Shown in pieces: positions 33,340 through 47,439 of a DNA stretch of 64,000 bases. How positions within the stretch are numbered: the stretch's first letter is position 1; each line of letters opens with the position of its first letter. This DNA is from Gnetum montanum (taxonomy: Eukaryota; Streptophyta; Gnetopsida; Gnetales; Gnetaceae): assembly GCA_015680685.1 (NCBI GenBank), contig MNCI01029660.1, positions 51,015 to 115,014 on the forward strand, in the 5' to 3' direction. A program made the position numbers and the translations under genes. The notes below the pieces were generated by a model. It searched no databases and was not told where the DNA came from. It saw nothing but the letters and a program-made list of their open reading frames with translations.

Positions 33340-34326
33340 TTCCAATTTATCTAACTAGGTGCAACAATGTTTTCATTAAATAATAGTTTTTAATACAAAA
33401 TTTTAGTATTTAACAAGATGGATCAATGATCTAAACAAAATTTTTGTTTCTTTCGAGTACTTTTTTTTATTAGTATCATTGTCAATCATGATGTAAGAAT
33501 TGTAGCACATAGTTAAAACATTATTCTATGCTATTTAACTAAGGAAGAAATAATTACATATGAAAATGAGACGACATAATTCTTCCCTCCATTTTTAAAT
33601 AATAAAAGGTTCTTGTCATGGAAATAATATGATCCTACTCATACTAAATAACTTCAATGAACTCATGAACACTATGCCTTAAAGAAAGAATGAAGGACCA
33701 AGAGGGTATGAATAAGGATGTGATATAAGGGAATTTGCTAATTCCTTGAAACTTCATTTGAGTTTCCATTGGCCCACATTGATACACCACCACTCCTATT
33801 TGTATTTTTATTAGGAAAAGATATTTTGAATATTCATGTCTCCTTGCTATGCTACTAGAGAGTCATGTGACCCATGTCTAAAGTTTGGCCTTTAGTAAGG
33901 TAAAATAAATAAATAATCAATTAATTCTCATAAAAACACTCTTGTAGTGCCACTAAAAGAGCATTTGATCCATGTCCAAAAGTAGAATGCTTCTAAGTAT
34001 TTTATGATCCCTTAGACTAGTCCATTCATGTGACTAGATAGAAAAGTGAACCATGTTTGAAGGTACTCCTTTGATGTGATTAGCATTGACCATGTGGTTG
34101 GAAAGACATGCAACCCATGTCTAAAGATGTACCATTGACTTGTAACATAAGGTTTAAAACTTTCAAAATGCTAATAAATTAATTCTAATGTTTTAAACTA
34201 CTTTGTTTCTTGTTTTTATTATTGAAGTGTTTATGTATTTATGTAATGATAAGTTTGATCCATGATAATAGTCCCAAGAATGATGTGATGCAATTTTACT
34301 AGTAATGGATGGACTTGGTTTGGAAT
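33340..34326. other. AT-rich spacer
   Basis: No gene recognised. A loosely repeated word (GACCCATGTCTAAA) occurs near 33868, 33970 and 34112 at roughly 100-140 bp spacing, perhaps an old tandem repeat. GGAAT at 34322-34326 is the left target duplication of the solo LTR. Confidence 0.5.
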
Positions 34327-35166
34327 TGATGAGTGGCGAGATACCCCTACACTTAACCATATGAATACGAGTGTAGCACGCGCGATCCGGTCGAACTCCG
34401 TAGACTAAGTGCCTACACGCCTCATGGAACACTTAGGGTTAATCATTCGTTGTCTTCCTAGACTTACTTGGAGTTGTCACGGTGTATGGTTAAGTAAGTC
34501 TGAGGTATATGATTTTTATGTCATTTTATGTTTTATCTCCTATGGTAACAAGGTGAAGGGTAGACAGACTAATTCACTAACTTTAACTAATGAACTAAGT
34601 ATAAATTAACCTAGCGTCAACATCCATTCCCACTTACTATTCACACCTTGAACCGATGCAACCTTGGTTACCAAACGCTAATCGTTGTTGGGATCACCAA
34701 GCGTAATGCACGTGCTCGAAGTGGTCGTACTGAGGCACTTAACTAGGAGAGAAGGGTTGAGAAAGATTTAATAACTAATAAAGCATCTAAATGACAAATA
34801 ATAAATAACAATAATAAAATCCTAATTAGCCTATTCCATGCACTACAAGGTTTATCCAAGAAGCTCGTCTTTATTATCGTACACAAACTTGTGTTCAGCT
34901 ACAACGTTTGCTCGAATAAAGATCCATTCACTCTGGAGTTCCCACTGCGGGCACATGGAAATTAATCTATCTATGGAGTGGAAAAACTGCTAGAGTTTCC
35001 CTACGGTCTAGGCCTAGAATTGAAAACAAGGGAGAGCCACCTCTTATTTATAGATATGACAATGCACTGTGATATCGCGTATGGGATATCGTGAGGGATG
35101 CGATATCGCGACGGCCACGATATCACGTATGTGATATCGCGGCCCATGCGATATCATATCCCATCA
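34327..35166 (-). repeat. Solo LTR (840 bp) with perfect 5-bp target duplication
   Basis: Begins TGATGAGTGG and ends CCCATCA. GGAAT occurs at 34322-34326 and 35167-35171. No internal element sequence adjoins, so this is the product of LTR-LTR recombination. Promoter orientation is leftward: GATATC boxes start at 35071, 35085, 35102, 35119, 35133 and 35150 (steps 14, 17, 17, 14, 17) and the TATA box (TATTTATA on the plus strand) is at 35045-35052. Confidence 0.93.
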
Positions 35167-35171
35167 GGAAT

Positions 35172-38100
35172 CCTAACAAGTATGATGGTCATTTTAACCA
35201 CACATAACATGCGGGACTTGTTATGGCCATGGTAAAGTACCACACATTCCATTTTCTCTATCTTTGCTAAATTTATTTCACCTTATTGATATTACGAAAT
35301 TATGATTTCTTTAGTTATGTGTAATATGACATAGGTTTTCTTACCAAGCTCAATGTGTGTCTATTGGGATTTAACCATGATTGACATTTAACTTCTAATA
35401 TACCCATGAACATCTCTAGAAGTGATTATGCAATGGTAACATGAGCAAGAGGTCTATTTATGGAGGATCCAATTGCATAACTCTTGTCAACCACATCTAT
35501 AGACTAACCTAATAGTATTTAACTCCCTTAGGAGTAAAATAAACAACTTTTCTTATTTTCATGAAAATTTTGGTAACTATTTTTCATAATTTGTTTTCTT
35601 ATTTTAAGTAAATTTTAATGATAGTTAATCAATTCTTTAATTTCTTTACTAAATTTCACTATCTTTGAGTCTTAATAAGCTAATTTTCATGATTTTCAAA
35701 TTTTAGTAATGTCAATGGTTCCTACCGCTTAGCCTAGTGGTTCCTAGGAGGCTTTAAAAACTAGAATTTCATTGATTATAAATCCTAAAAATTTAAAGTA
35801 AAACTATTATCCATGAGTAGAGGATGAGACATTACAATTATGATCTTGGTCATAAAAACTATTGATCAATTTCCTATTTTCGTGAGTTAAAACTTGTAAA
35901 TGGAGAAGTGTGTTTTGCTAGCTATGCTTGTATGCAGACTTGAGGTGATTTAGGATATTTGGAAGTGAATATAGAATGAAAAAACATAGCATTTGGTTAC
36001 TAGTAATCATTAAACTTCTAAATAAAGCTAGCAACCAATGTTTTTACTAACTCTTATTTATCAATGATATTTTCTAGTATACTTTTCTTTAAGTTTGTAA
36101 GACAAAATTAAACCTTAATAAGTCACAAAACTAAATAACATGGAGTAAGATGAAATAAAGATACTTTTACTTACCAAATAACATTTCATTTCCTTTATCT
36201 AACTATTCTTCGAGCCACTTACAACTAGCTTCATTAGTCACTTATGATTCCTTGGTAGGTAGAATGTTTACTAATCTTGAGGTAGATATTGTTGAATCAT
36301 GTTGCATTAATGTATTCAAGTTATCATGACCTATAGTATCACCTAATATAAAATTAGCTTCCTTTTATTCCTAGGAATGGAGGTAGGCCATTAGCAAGGT
36401 TGATTCGTCCTACTTATCATGGATCCTAGTTTAATAGTCCTTACCTACCCTGCTTTCCATGATTATTTTAGCTTATTCTTTAGCTTGCTTTTCAGCATTC
36501 TCCATGGGTCTTGTGAAGTAGGGCCACTCTTGATATTTTATACCCTTCAAACACACCTACTGAATTTAGTTATTATGAAGACAAAATTAATTACTAGAAA
36601 AATAATAAAACTAGCTATCTTCAATTAATGTAAAGAAGATTACAAATCAATAGTTTCACAGCCCACAAACACATTCAATCCACTCACAAACACTCATAGG
36701 CATTATTGAGTAGGAGGCTCTACAATACAAAATGATTGTTCTTAATGCAAAATATAATAAAAGGAAATCTCTTCCACAAACCTAAGACTAAGATCCAAAT
36801 ACACAAGCATATATGAAACACCAAGGCCAAACACACACAATTGATAAAGAGTTGCATTCACATTCATGCACTCTTCAAATGCCTTTTAGCTCACAAATCT
36901 TCTCATCTCACATGTCAAAATATGAAATACAAAAATATTTATTGGAAAAGCATGATAAGAAACCTAAAAATATTTCCCCAAGCTCAAATTGAAGATTTTC
37001 AGCTATTGTTATTCTTTCCTCATATTTCTTGACTATTTCTCACTTTGGAATTTCTAATTCAAATTTTTTTTCATTGTATAGGCCTTCTATGGGCTTGCAA
37101 AACATGTCTTTCTATCAAAACCCACATGAAAGAGATACATCTTTTGTTCCTAGGAGACATCTCTAGAGGATAGAAATTGTCTCTCTCTTAGTAGAGATGT
37201 CTTACTAGAGATTTCTCTAGGATTGTAAAAATGACTTAGTAGAGACATCTTCAATTTTCCATAGACATCTCCACAACTACCTAGATTGCTCTAGAATCTA
37301 TCATATGCCTTCTATAAAGATCTAACATTAGGCTAATGTCATATTTCCATTTCCAAATGATGTTTTTGTATAACAAAGATGGTGTCTCTTCATAACAAAT
37401 ATTGCAGTTACTAGAAAAAGACAAAAAGGAAAAGTTGTAATTAAGATCCAAAAGGATGCATTGTAATCATGGGAATGTCTCTTAAGGTCACCTTTTAGGA
37501 TTTGACCTAAGGTATTTATACCTAGGCATTATAAGTCATATTAGCATAAAGTTTCAGAGTTGCTAAAGTGAGTAACACATGTTGATTGACATGGGAGAGG
37601 AAGGGAAATGACCATCCCTTCTAGGCTAGTTGTAGGGCTAACCATGGTGGTAATGCTGGATTGCCTCTAAGGGATAGATATTAAAGAAAGGAAATTCCAA
37701 TAAATACTCAGAGCATGATCCAGATACATTATTTTACATTAATAAAGCATTCTTTTCATTTTCTTTCTACATTTTCTAGTTATTTTCTTTATGCATAATG
37801 TCAAATGTTACATATATTTGAAATTTTCCATGTTATCTTCTTTACACATATTGTTAAATGTAATGTATATTTGACATTTTCCATGACATCCAAGAATGGG
37901 ATGTTACATTTTGTATTAGAGAAAAGCATGATCCAAGGGCTAATTAGAACCAAGAATTGACTATAATCTAATGATGAACCATGGAGCCATGATCCACAGA
38001 GAGCCACAGACCACCATAAAATATTCCCAATATTTAAGATGATCTAGGTAAGCCATGAGATACCCTTCCAGTTATTTTCATGGACAACTAAATCTAAACC

Positions 38101-40635
38101 ACACATCTATAAGAGAATCATTAACATACATTTTGTTCAAGATGAACTCCACCAACCAAAAAGATTCATTCATAGTAACTTTCATGGATAGAAGCAACGA
38201 GAAGATCTAATTCTGCCTTAACAAGGTACATAAACTACAAGAGACATTAGTAGGATAAAGATACAATGATCTAGATAGCTCTTGTCTAATTGATTAAGGT
38301 TATTTTAAGTTTCTCTCAGAAGGCTAGTAATCATGGCCTAAGTCTTAGAATATCACCCACCTTACTAAGACCTTTGCAACAGTAAGTTTCAGGGATCAAT
38401 TAAGCGATAAGATTATCTCATTCCTACTTAACCACTAAGGATTATTACCAAGAGATTCATAGGAAAACTAATACCTAGTGGGTAATCTTGTGATATCTTA
38501 ATTTGATGACCATCTCCCTAGTACTTCACTAGGGCATAGCCATGATGTGAGAGAATAGGCCTACATCACATTTATGAAATTATAATAGTATATGTGTTAC
38601 ATTATTTTCCAAGATTTGGTATATCATTATAATTGAATCCAAGTCATCTAAAAGTCCACATCTTGCTTATGCATTAGCCTAGTAATGTCAATTTCGTAAA
38701 ATAAGTTATTTTGATCCTTTCAAATCCTAAAAATTCAAATTATTTCTTGGACGGTAAAATGATGCCCAATACGTAGCACTATTTAAGACAATTCTAACGA
38801 CATAAATTTCATGCCAATCAACCTCACGGTTTGGGAGATATTGTCATTAAAATTTTCTCTTTATGGATGCTTGAATAAAATACTAATAGAAAGTTTTTAA
38901 AAACTTACTATAAAAAATTTAGTGATTAGAATTGAAATCATAACCCCTAGATTATTAAACTTGAATCTTAAGCCTTGTTTGTCTAGTCACCTAGCCAAGT
39001 CTCCAAGTTAGATATAGGTGAACATGTAATTATATATAAATCTCTAAATAATTAAAAAGTATTTCAATTTTGTCCTAGCATTGTAGGCTACCATTAGTTG
39101 TTGTGGTTGATCTAGCCAGGGCATAACCACTATTGGTGGCAAGCAACATAGCTAGTTGCGCTAGCATGTGATAGGACCTTAGGCCTTATTATGAGGCATT
39201 GCGGTAGGCCACTATAGTAGTAGCTGGCCTGGCCACAATTGGTCAACTGTGCTATCACATGGTAGGCAGTACCTAAGCTATCATAAGAGTTATGTTGTCC
39301 ATGTAGCCTCATGGCCCTTAATGCATCGTGCTCTACTTTCTGCTTGCTATCAGCTTGTCATCCATCATTGTTGCACTATCATTGCTTTGCCACTCATCGT
39401 ACACCATTTGTTGTACCTACCTACTTTTTAGTTTACTTCAAATTGAAAGTAAGTGTGATTTCAATGTTATTACATGAGCATTTAAGCATTAAATACTTTA
39501 AATACATCATCACAAGACATGTTCTTAGCTTATGAAGATCATTGGGAATCATCTGGGTTCATGATACAACTTATGGACTCAATTTTCTATGATCATCAAA
39601 AAACTTCAAAGTTAAAATTTTTCTAAATACTAGAATTGAAACTTTGAAACTAAAATTTTCCAAGTATCAAACTAAGCATGCATCAAAATTTTAAGTTGTG
39701 TTAGCCCTAACACAACTCAAAATATTTCTAAGTGTTGGATTTGATGTGACTTAAAATTTTTCTAAGTGTGATTGACATTGGATATCAAAGAGCCAACTGA
39801 TATTAAATATCAAAAGTTAGAATCAACATCAAAAGCAAGATTGACACTACACCTTTGAATCACCTCAAGGAAAATTTATGTTTCAAACAAGAAATCCTAG
39901 TAATTAAATTTTATCATGTAATTTGATTAGATTCAAGCACATACACAATTACTTGTTTTCCCTTCAAAATGTTGCCTTATAGCCTTATTTTGATAAAAGT
40001 GTTAGATCCTTTTTAATATGTAAAATAAAATTCATGACCTACAAGCTATAATTTTTATTATGCTAGCATATTAGGGCTAAAAAGTCAAAAATGCTACCAA
40101 ATTTGACATCAAAATTCAAAAATACTAGTGGCTCATACACTACAATGTTGGGCCGTGAAAATGGCCAAAATATGCTATGTAACAATCAAGAAAGCATGTG
40201 TCAATGTAATTGAAATAGAAGCAATAGATTAGAGGCTTATTTAAGCCAAATCGAACATTATTTTTTAGATATTTTGGGTAATCTTTTTAGTAGAAAACTT
40301 TCTTGGTTGAAAGAGACTGATTTCAGAAAAGAGCGAAGCAATTGTTACAAATTTTGCAACATTTTATAGTCATTTATTATTGTAGATCACTAAGTGTAGA
40401 AAGGACTTGCAACAACATTTATTACAATGCAAATCAATCAAGAGACCAGTGTAGATATAGCATAGAACACACCTTGCACACTACCATAGATTTCAATGAT
40501 ATTTTTGTATTCTTCGGCTTTTAAATCCTACTAATCTATATTTTTTGAACCTATTTGTTTATAACTTTTCATAGCATTTAATATAAATTTTGTAGTACTT
40601 TTTTTTTACCATATTATCTCTTATTTTCTCTCTTT
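35172..40635. other. Long AT-rich region without recognisable genes
   Basis: Nothing coding can be supported; open frames here are short and low-complexity. A possible tRNA-like SINE head on the minus strand near 38996-38925 has TGGCTAGGTGACTAG and, 50 bp on, GGTTATGATTTCAATTC, resembling boxes A and B. A diverged 52-bp duplication lies at about 37775-37885 (ending …ATTTGAAATTTTCCATG). Words around GAGACATCT recur at 37155-37270. Confidence 0.5.
39694..39717. other. Perfect inverted repeat, 11-bp arms
   Basis: AGTTGTGTTAG, two bases, then CTAACACAACT. The arms match perfectly and would form a hairpin or cruciform. No transcript context is known. Confidence 0.7.
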
Positions 40636-41324
40636 CTGTTCTCAGTTCAATGTTGAAACTTGTACTTACATATTCTTGTTTAAAACACTTGGCAACAAAA
40701 TTTTTAAAGTCTGTAGGTGATTGGCAAGACTACCTAAGGTATCCCAAATCCTTTTTGAGGCATGTGGATCTTGGGGTTAAAAATATTTATATAGATTTTC
40801 TTGATTTTCCAGCACCAATTTTTTTCATTACTATAATATTTTGGCATTAGAAGGAGGACCTTTGCCTAACTTCTTCATCTAAATATTTTTGTTAAAAAAT
40901 ACTCTACTTGCTTCTACCTTATGTAGTGTGTTGAACAAAGTAAAAGTTAGTTTGGATTTTTTGTAATCCTAATGTGTGACATCATAGCCAGTTTCATTTA
41001 ACACTTTTAAAAATTAAAATAGAAAAAAAATTTCTTATTACTATTATTTACAGTTGCAATGCACAACATTGTTCTTGTTCCCTACATTTATAGCTCACAA
41101 ATTTTTCTTTATAGTTGTAGTACATAGTGCTTTATCCATTTCCTATATTTGTAGGTTGCAGCTTTCCTTTGGTTTCTTTACATATGCTAAACCCTATTTT
41201 CATTTTTCTCAATGTTGTTAAATATGCTAGATAAAATTTAAAAAATCCTTGTTATAGTTACAGTGTATGATATTTTTCCCTGTTTCTATACTTATGTTTT
41301 AGCCCAATTTGCCTTATATGCTAC

Positions 41325-41450
41325 ATCTCATAAGCTATATCTCTAATACACTATAACTTTCATAAGCTATAGCTCCCATACGCTATAGCTCTCATACACT
41401 ATAGCTTTGATACACTGTAAACTCTCATATACCACAAGTGTATAAGTCAC
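41325..41450 (+). repeat. Degenerate about 16-bp tandem repeat in 5' region of element A
   Basis: Repeating words CATAAGCTATAGCTC, CATACGCTATAGCTC, CATACACTATAGCTT and variants, about seven copies. Element B has a different tandem repeat at the matching place. Confidence 0.7.
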
Positions 41451-42399
41451 AAGCTTATACGCTACATGCTACCTCTTGTTTAAATCTTTAAACACTTTAC
41501 CTTAGTTACCTAATTAATTGGTCCCATCCAATTTATGCCTTTTGCAGCAATTATTCTACACCACAACATCATTGCCATGGCCATGAACTGGGAATTCACT
41601 CATGTTTATGAATCTAAGGACATGACTATAATGGAATGAAGGCAATCCCTTAGGCTTGTGGAATGCAACTCCACACATGCTAACATTACTAAGAAATAAT
41701 ATAGTTTTATTTGTGCCAAAATCTAAGTTATTCTATCTATCCTATGCAAGGTGTTAGAATCTAAGAATGAGTTCAATTTGTTCATAGGAAAGGAAAGGAG
41801 TATGTTCCCTATCCATATGACAAAATTAAACTTTAAAAAATTTATGTTAACTTGTTAGCCCAATTAGTAGATGCTGATGAGGAATTTGCGATGAGTGAGG
41901 AGGCTAGTCTAGAACAAGACCAAGAGGATCAAGATGGGTTTAGAGGTTACTATGACAATGAAGCTAATAAGGAGGAGCATGTATAATAATCTATCCTTGA
42001 ATTTTTAAAAAATAACTCCTTATACTCCACACCAATAATAAGTTACCTAATGTCTACCACCTCCTTGGGTCAAACCACACAACCAACTTTCCAAGTCTCC
42101 TTTTGGTTTACAACCATGTCTTTTGCAACACAGCCTTGTTCAACATGGCCACGGTTGACTACCTCTTTCACACCACCTCCTTTTATCATTTTAGTAGGCC
42201 CTTCTTTAGGATCTCAAGTCCTACAAAATTCTTTCCAATATTTTATCCTCTTTATTCCATAAATCTTGGTTCAAATGTTATTATCCCTATTCAATCCCCC
42301 TATAGTAGTGTCCACAAGATGTTTCCAACCCATGCCATGATTTATTACATGACCTTAATGTTCAACCACTAGTGTAGCTAGCCTTTCAACCAACATAAC

Positions 42400-44330
42400 T
42401 TGCAGGAGCATCCCAAAGCCTAGATCAAGATTTTCAATTGATCTAAAGCCTTACCAATAAACTAAAAAAGATTGGGGCCAACACCATTTAGATGGTAAAG
42501 ATCATGAACTTTAGTAGCATGATCCATTCAATTCCATTGTCCTTCAAATAACTCTTCTTCTAGGAAACCTAATCCCTCACTTCACCAAATACAATAGTGA
42601 AGGTGACCCTGATGCTCACCTAATTACTTTCTATTCTAAGTGCCTACTATTGTAGGCTAGACCACAGATTATGTTGCATGTCTTCCTTATGTCCTTGATC
42701 AAAAAAGCCTTAGACTGGTACCAAGTGCTACCTAGAGGGTCTATCTCTTCTTTGGATGACTTGATAAACCAGTTCATTAACATTTTTAAGTATAACTTGA
42801 AGCTTGAAACAATACTAGACTAACTCATAAAAGTGAGATAAGAGCTCCTTGAACCTATCCAAAAGTTTATATAAAGATGGAATGCTACACTTAACAACAT
42901 ACTTGAACCCATCTTTGAAATGCATCTTTTGGCCATTTTAAGGGGGTAGTTAATGATTTTATCAAGTGTAAGATATATTATTTAGATCATTGACCCCTTA
43001 ATTAAGCCTTCTCCCATGCCCAAAACATAGAGAATGTAGCAAAAGCCAACAAAAATCTTGCCTACATAGCTTATAAAAACTAACATATGAAATAGGATAG
43101 GAAAAAGGACAAACAAGTTCATGTAGCCATGGCCAAAGTGGCCAAAATATCTAAAACAATGGCAATGCCAAGGATGACACAACCTAAGGTCCCTACCATA
43201 ATTGTTCAAACATCAACCTCTAGTGCTTCTATGTCTAATTATCCAAAGTCCAACTTTGAACAAAAGGATAGGTCCAATTATACTAAATTATCCATGAAAC
43301 CATCAGAGCTTCTTGATCAATTACTCAAGAGTAGCTATATCCAATACAAGCAACTATCTAAGAATGCTTGTAAGAGGCATGATTGCCTATGTGAGATCAC
43401 TAAGGATCCCACCATAGTCACAAAAGATAATTCTCCCATGCCCAAATACATCAAGTAAGATATGTTTTACCAGTATCATCAACTTCCCTGCCATGATATT
43501 TATTTTTGTTTGGCCTTAAAAGATGATCTACAGAAGATGATAGATAGTGGGGAACTAGTCCTAGATGCATCCAACCCTATTAGGCCTCAAATCAACCCAT
43601 GTAGGTGTATAAGGATTCTTTCAACATTGGTAATGACCAATTTACTATAGCCACATTCAATGTTCAAGATAAGCCTAAACCTACAAAGGATCCATTTATG
43701 GTTTGATGCCTTCTCATGATGAAAGGGCTTCAACTTCTACAAGTTTAAGAATTCCATTTGTTATAAGGATACCACCACCTATGCCTCCCAAAACACCTTT
43801 TTTCATTAGACTTTCCCCTTCCACCATCGATAACCCTGTAATCCAAGTTAATCATCATCCTTTTGTAGTGGCCAATGCTTCAACCTCTTCTCAACCAAAT
43901 AATAAGAAATCATCTTTGAAACAACGTAAGAAGCTAGCTCCTAAGCCTAAGGCTAAAGATGCAAATCAACCAAAAGTCTAGAAGGAAGTAGGCCCATTGA
44001 AGCCTACTACAATTTCAATTGTACCCATGAACTCTAATGCTCAAACTACATCAACTAGCTAACCTGAGGAGGACAAAGAAATACAAGAGAAGGGAAAAGG
44101 ATGAAAACAACCAATGTTGAAACACAAGGTCAAAATCCTACGTAGAATGAAGAAGGTCAAAGCCAAAAAAACTGATAATTCATCCACCAATAATAAAGAA
44201 TTCCTCACTACCATGGAGTAAGTTAAACTCTCATTAAAATAAAATAATACTTCTTTGAGTGTGTATGATTTGGTTATGATCTCTCCTACCCACTGGGAAG
44301 CCCTAGTTAAGATGTTACCAAAAATCAATG
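42400..44330 (+). pseudogene. gag and linker of gypsy element A
   Basis: A capsid (retrotransposon gag) domain is readable near 42570-42960: FTKYNSEGDPDAHLITFYSK, KALDWYQVLPRG, SLDDLINQFINIF, all matching element B. A His/Cys segment FYQYHQLPCHDIYFCLALK at 43465-43521 resembles the short Cys-His segment of these gag proteins. A Pro/Ser/Lys-rich stretch (43703-43981) and a conserved block SVYDLVMISPTHWEAL (44255-44302) come before the break. Several stops. Confidence 0.65.
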
Positions 44331-44334
44331 GTAA

Positions 44335-46150
44335 CCATAGTCACACTCTGTGACAGATAATGAAAACCAAAAAAATATACAATAGCCATAGTTGCAGTGT
44401 GTAATAGGTAACAAAAAAAATAAAAATAATACATAATCTCTTTAGCTATGATAGCCAAATAAAACAACAACAAAAATATAGCCAAAATAAGAAAATATGG
44501 CAAGTTCATCAGTGGCCAGACTAAGCCATAGGGAGAGGAGAAGGGTCATTAGTATGATCATCACCAACATTGCTGGGGGGCTTGTAAATAGTAAAACATG
44601 AAAATATTAGTAATTGTAGTAACCAAAAACATAACCATAAAACAATGAAAAACACATAAAACAAAAATATAGCATAAAAAAATTGTTTCACAAATCTCTA
44701 AAGGTTTAGGAGCGATATCCTTAGGAGGAAATCTTTGAAGATCTACAAAGAATTTCTTCTTCATTCATGTGGGCCCAATCGATATCCTCTAGAGCCACCC
44801 TACCAAGATTTTTCCCTTCTTCAAATCTTTTCACTTAGAAGAAGCACGAGAAGAGGTAGCCATGGAAGTTTTTCCATACGTGGTAGTAATTTGAAAAGTG
44901 GGTGAATCAATAGTCACTACTAACTCCTCTAACCTACTAAAGATGTCTTCTACACCTATGCCCTACATAAATAATTTACATGTCCATTGTGTCATAGCTA
45001 CATCATGCCATGATTTCATATAGCTTTTCTTTTCTACTTTGTACAACTTCTTATGTGCCGTCTACTTCTTTCTCCACTCTAATACCCAAGTGTAGTAATC
45101 CTACCCTTCCTTGATTCTATGAACTATCATCTCTAGCTACATGTCATTCTTCACATTACTCTTGGCTAGATAAACCTTCTATTAGATGGAATTCTAATAT
45201 CGAGGCCACTTGATCTCCTTTGTATGCAAGGAATCCTTGTTGGCTACACATGCCTCTATGAACTCCTTGCTATCTTCAAGGCTTCTAACTTTGTCTATTA
45301 GCTTCTTATTCTAGTTTTCCAATGTTATGAACTATTCCCACAAGATATTGTTTGAAAATTGGAACTTCAAAAATGTATTTGCATAGGATGTGGTACATTT
45401 TGTAGCCCCTTTGTACAATCTCCATGGAGCATTCTCTACATTTGATGACAACTCAAGAAACTCATCGAACTCAAAGCTTCGCGAAGGATTCCATTTCACC
45501 TTGAAAACTATCATAGAAAAACATTTAAAGCATAAAAATATTAAAGCACTTAAAAACATTATAAACATAAAAATATCAAAAACTATTTAAAACCATAAAA
45601 AACATAAAACCATAAAGCCATAAAAACCTAAAAACCTAAAAATATATAAAGAAAAAATGCAAAACAAATATATTATAATTTTTTATTATCAACATCTGGA
45701 GCTAGATGTTGAAGCTTGTCGATCATGTCATTCATCATTTCCTCTATAAATTCCATCTGATTTAGTGTCTTTGTCCAAGGTTTAGTGCAGAATGAAAATG
45801 TGGATGTTTCCAAAGGAGGCTTATGCCCTACAGTGACCATGAAAATTAATATAGTTTATAAAAAATATAAAAAATTTGAAAAAAGTATAAATAAATAAAA
45901 TATATAATTCTAAAATTTGTTGAGAAGATTAAGAGACATGTCCATCAAAGGGTTGTCTTTTGAAGGTAACTCACTTAAGATGGAATCCAAGACATCTTGT
46001 CCTTAGATGTTGTTTCCTCTTCTTCTTGGTGTCGTTGCTCCTCATGTACAATAGCCTTAGTAGCCAATTCCTACTTTTTTCCTATAATAAGAAAAAAGCC
46101 ATAAAAAATAAAATAAATTAGTAAACATTTTTATACACAAAGAATAACCA
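44335..46150 (-). pseudogene. Antisense, exon-like coiled-coil reading frame inside element A
   Basis: Read leftwards, coding-like blocks (about 46060-45950, 45830-45680, 45515-44690, 44575-44500) are separated by low-complexity runs full of TTTTTATG words and bounded by splice-like sites (CACTGTAG before 45826, TTTCAAG before 45513, TTTACAAG before 44580). The main block (45513-44690) reads as a Lys/Glu-rich helical protein. Its stops mostly fall where Gln would fit, as expected from C-to-T change at CAG/CAA. I do not recognise the protein. It sits where protease should follow gag, so it is either an insertion or an antisense accessory gene of the element. Confidence 0.4.
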
Positions 46151-46369
46151 CATGATCTAAATGACCTCCTTTGCTCAATCTTGGATTTTGGCTTGCCAAT
46201 TCCTTACCCTTCACCATAATTATCAAAATTTGGGAGTTGTGCCTCTGATTTCTATGGAAAGAAGCTCAAAAGTTCTAGGCTTGCTACAACACACTAGGCA
46301 TAGGAGAAAGGAAAAAATCCAAAATTACTATAATATATTGTCTGAATGAATGTATGATCCCAAATTGAG

Positions 46370-47340
46370 CCTCCACATGTTGCACCAAGGAAATTAAGTT
46401 TACACATTGGTATTTGGGGTTCTAATGCCTAAACAATGCATATATTTTTCCACAAATGTTAAGAATTATCTTTTATATGTTGGGGATGGAAAATAGAAGA
46501 TGAAATTACTTCATACACTATGAATTAATCAAAGTTTTTGGTTTTCTAGCTCCCATGTGCTGCACTTGGAAAATTAAATGTGAAATTAGCTCATATGTTA
46601 GGTTTATGTGCCAAAATCCTCTCCTAGATGCTTACATGCTATGCATATTTGCCCATATATGCCAAGAACTACCATGTAAATGCTGTGGTTGGGAAATTAT
46701 TTAGGAAATTAGTCATATACATAGGCTTCCATTTAAAAATTTAACTTTTCTAGCTCAAATGTTACCAATATAGTCAATTTTAACAATAGGTAGACCCCAC
46801 ATACCACAAGCTAGAATATCATGGGTTCTACATGTTGGGGATGAAAAATTACTTGTTAAATTAACCTCATACATTGACATATCTTGTTGAATTAATTTTT
46901 CATTCCCTACATGTTGCCCATCTAGCCTCCATACTTTGCTTGGTGGATCCCATAGAACTTGAAAAATCACCAAGGGTCTCATACACTATGGGTGGAAAAT
47001 TGACTAGAAAATTAACTTCATATGTTGCATATTAGCATGAAATTAACATCTAGGGCCCCATGCACTATAAAATTGGTCAAGCTAGCTGATAGGTGGGTCT
47101 CAAAATTTTAGAATCAAACCACCAAGTACCTCATACATTGGACAAGGGAAATTGATGAGGAGATAAGCTTTCACATGTTGTGGATCTAGTTAAAAATACC
47201 CACACGTTGCCCACACTGATCCCACATGATGTGGATCTACCTTAGGGTGCCCACACACTATCCATCTAAGCCCCAAATGATGTGGAAATAATCCATAATG
47301 CTCACATGTTTTCCCACTATCTTCCACATGCTAGAAATAG
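46370..47340 (+). repeat. Degenerate tandem repeat, period about 80-155 bp
   Basis: A core TTGGGGATGGAAAATT…AAATTA(A/G)CTCATA recurs near 46479, 46560, 46681, 46833, 46987 and 47138, with CACATG(T/C)TG words between. Copies are strongly diverged. No coding sequence. Confidence 0.55.
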
Positions 47341-47439
47341 GGATACTTATTTTCTTGGTTTATCTGACATAAGAACCTATTATTTTAACAATTCGTAGCC
47401 TATCTTCATTAAATTATAGCTTGTTTTGATCATATAATA

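Noticed and set aside
35713-35775. A tRNA-like box A (CTTAGCCTAGTGG)
   Set aside because: No box B at the right distance and no similarity to the SINE body; not enough for a tRNA or SINE call.
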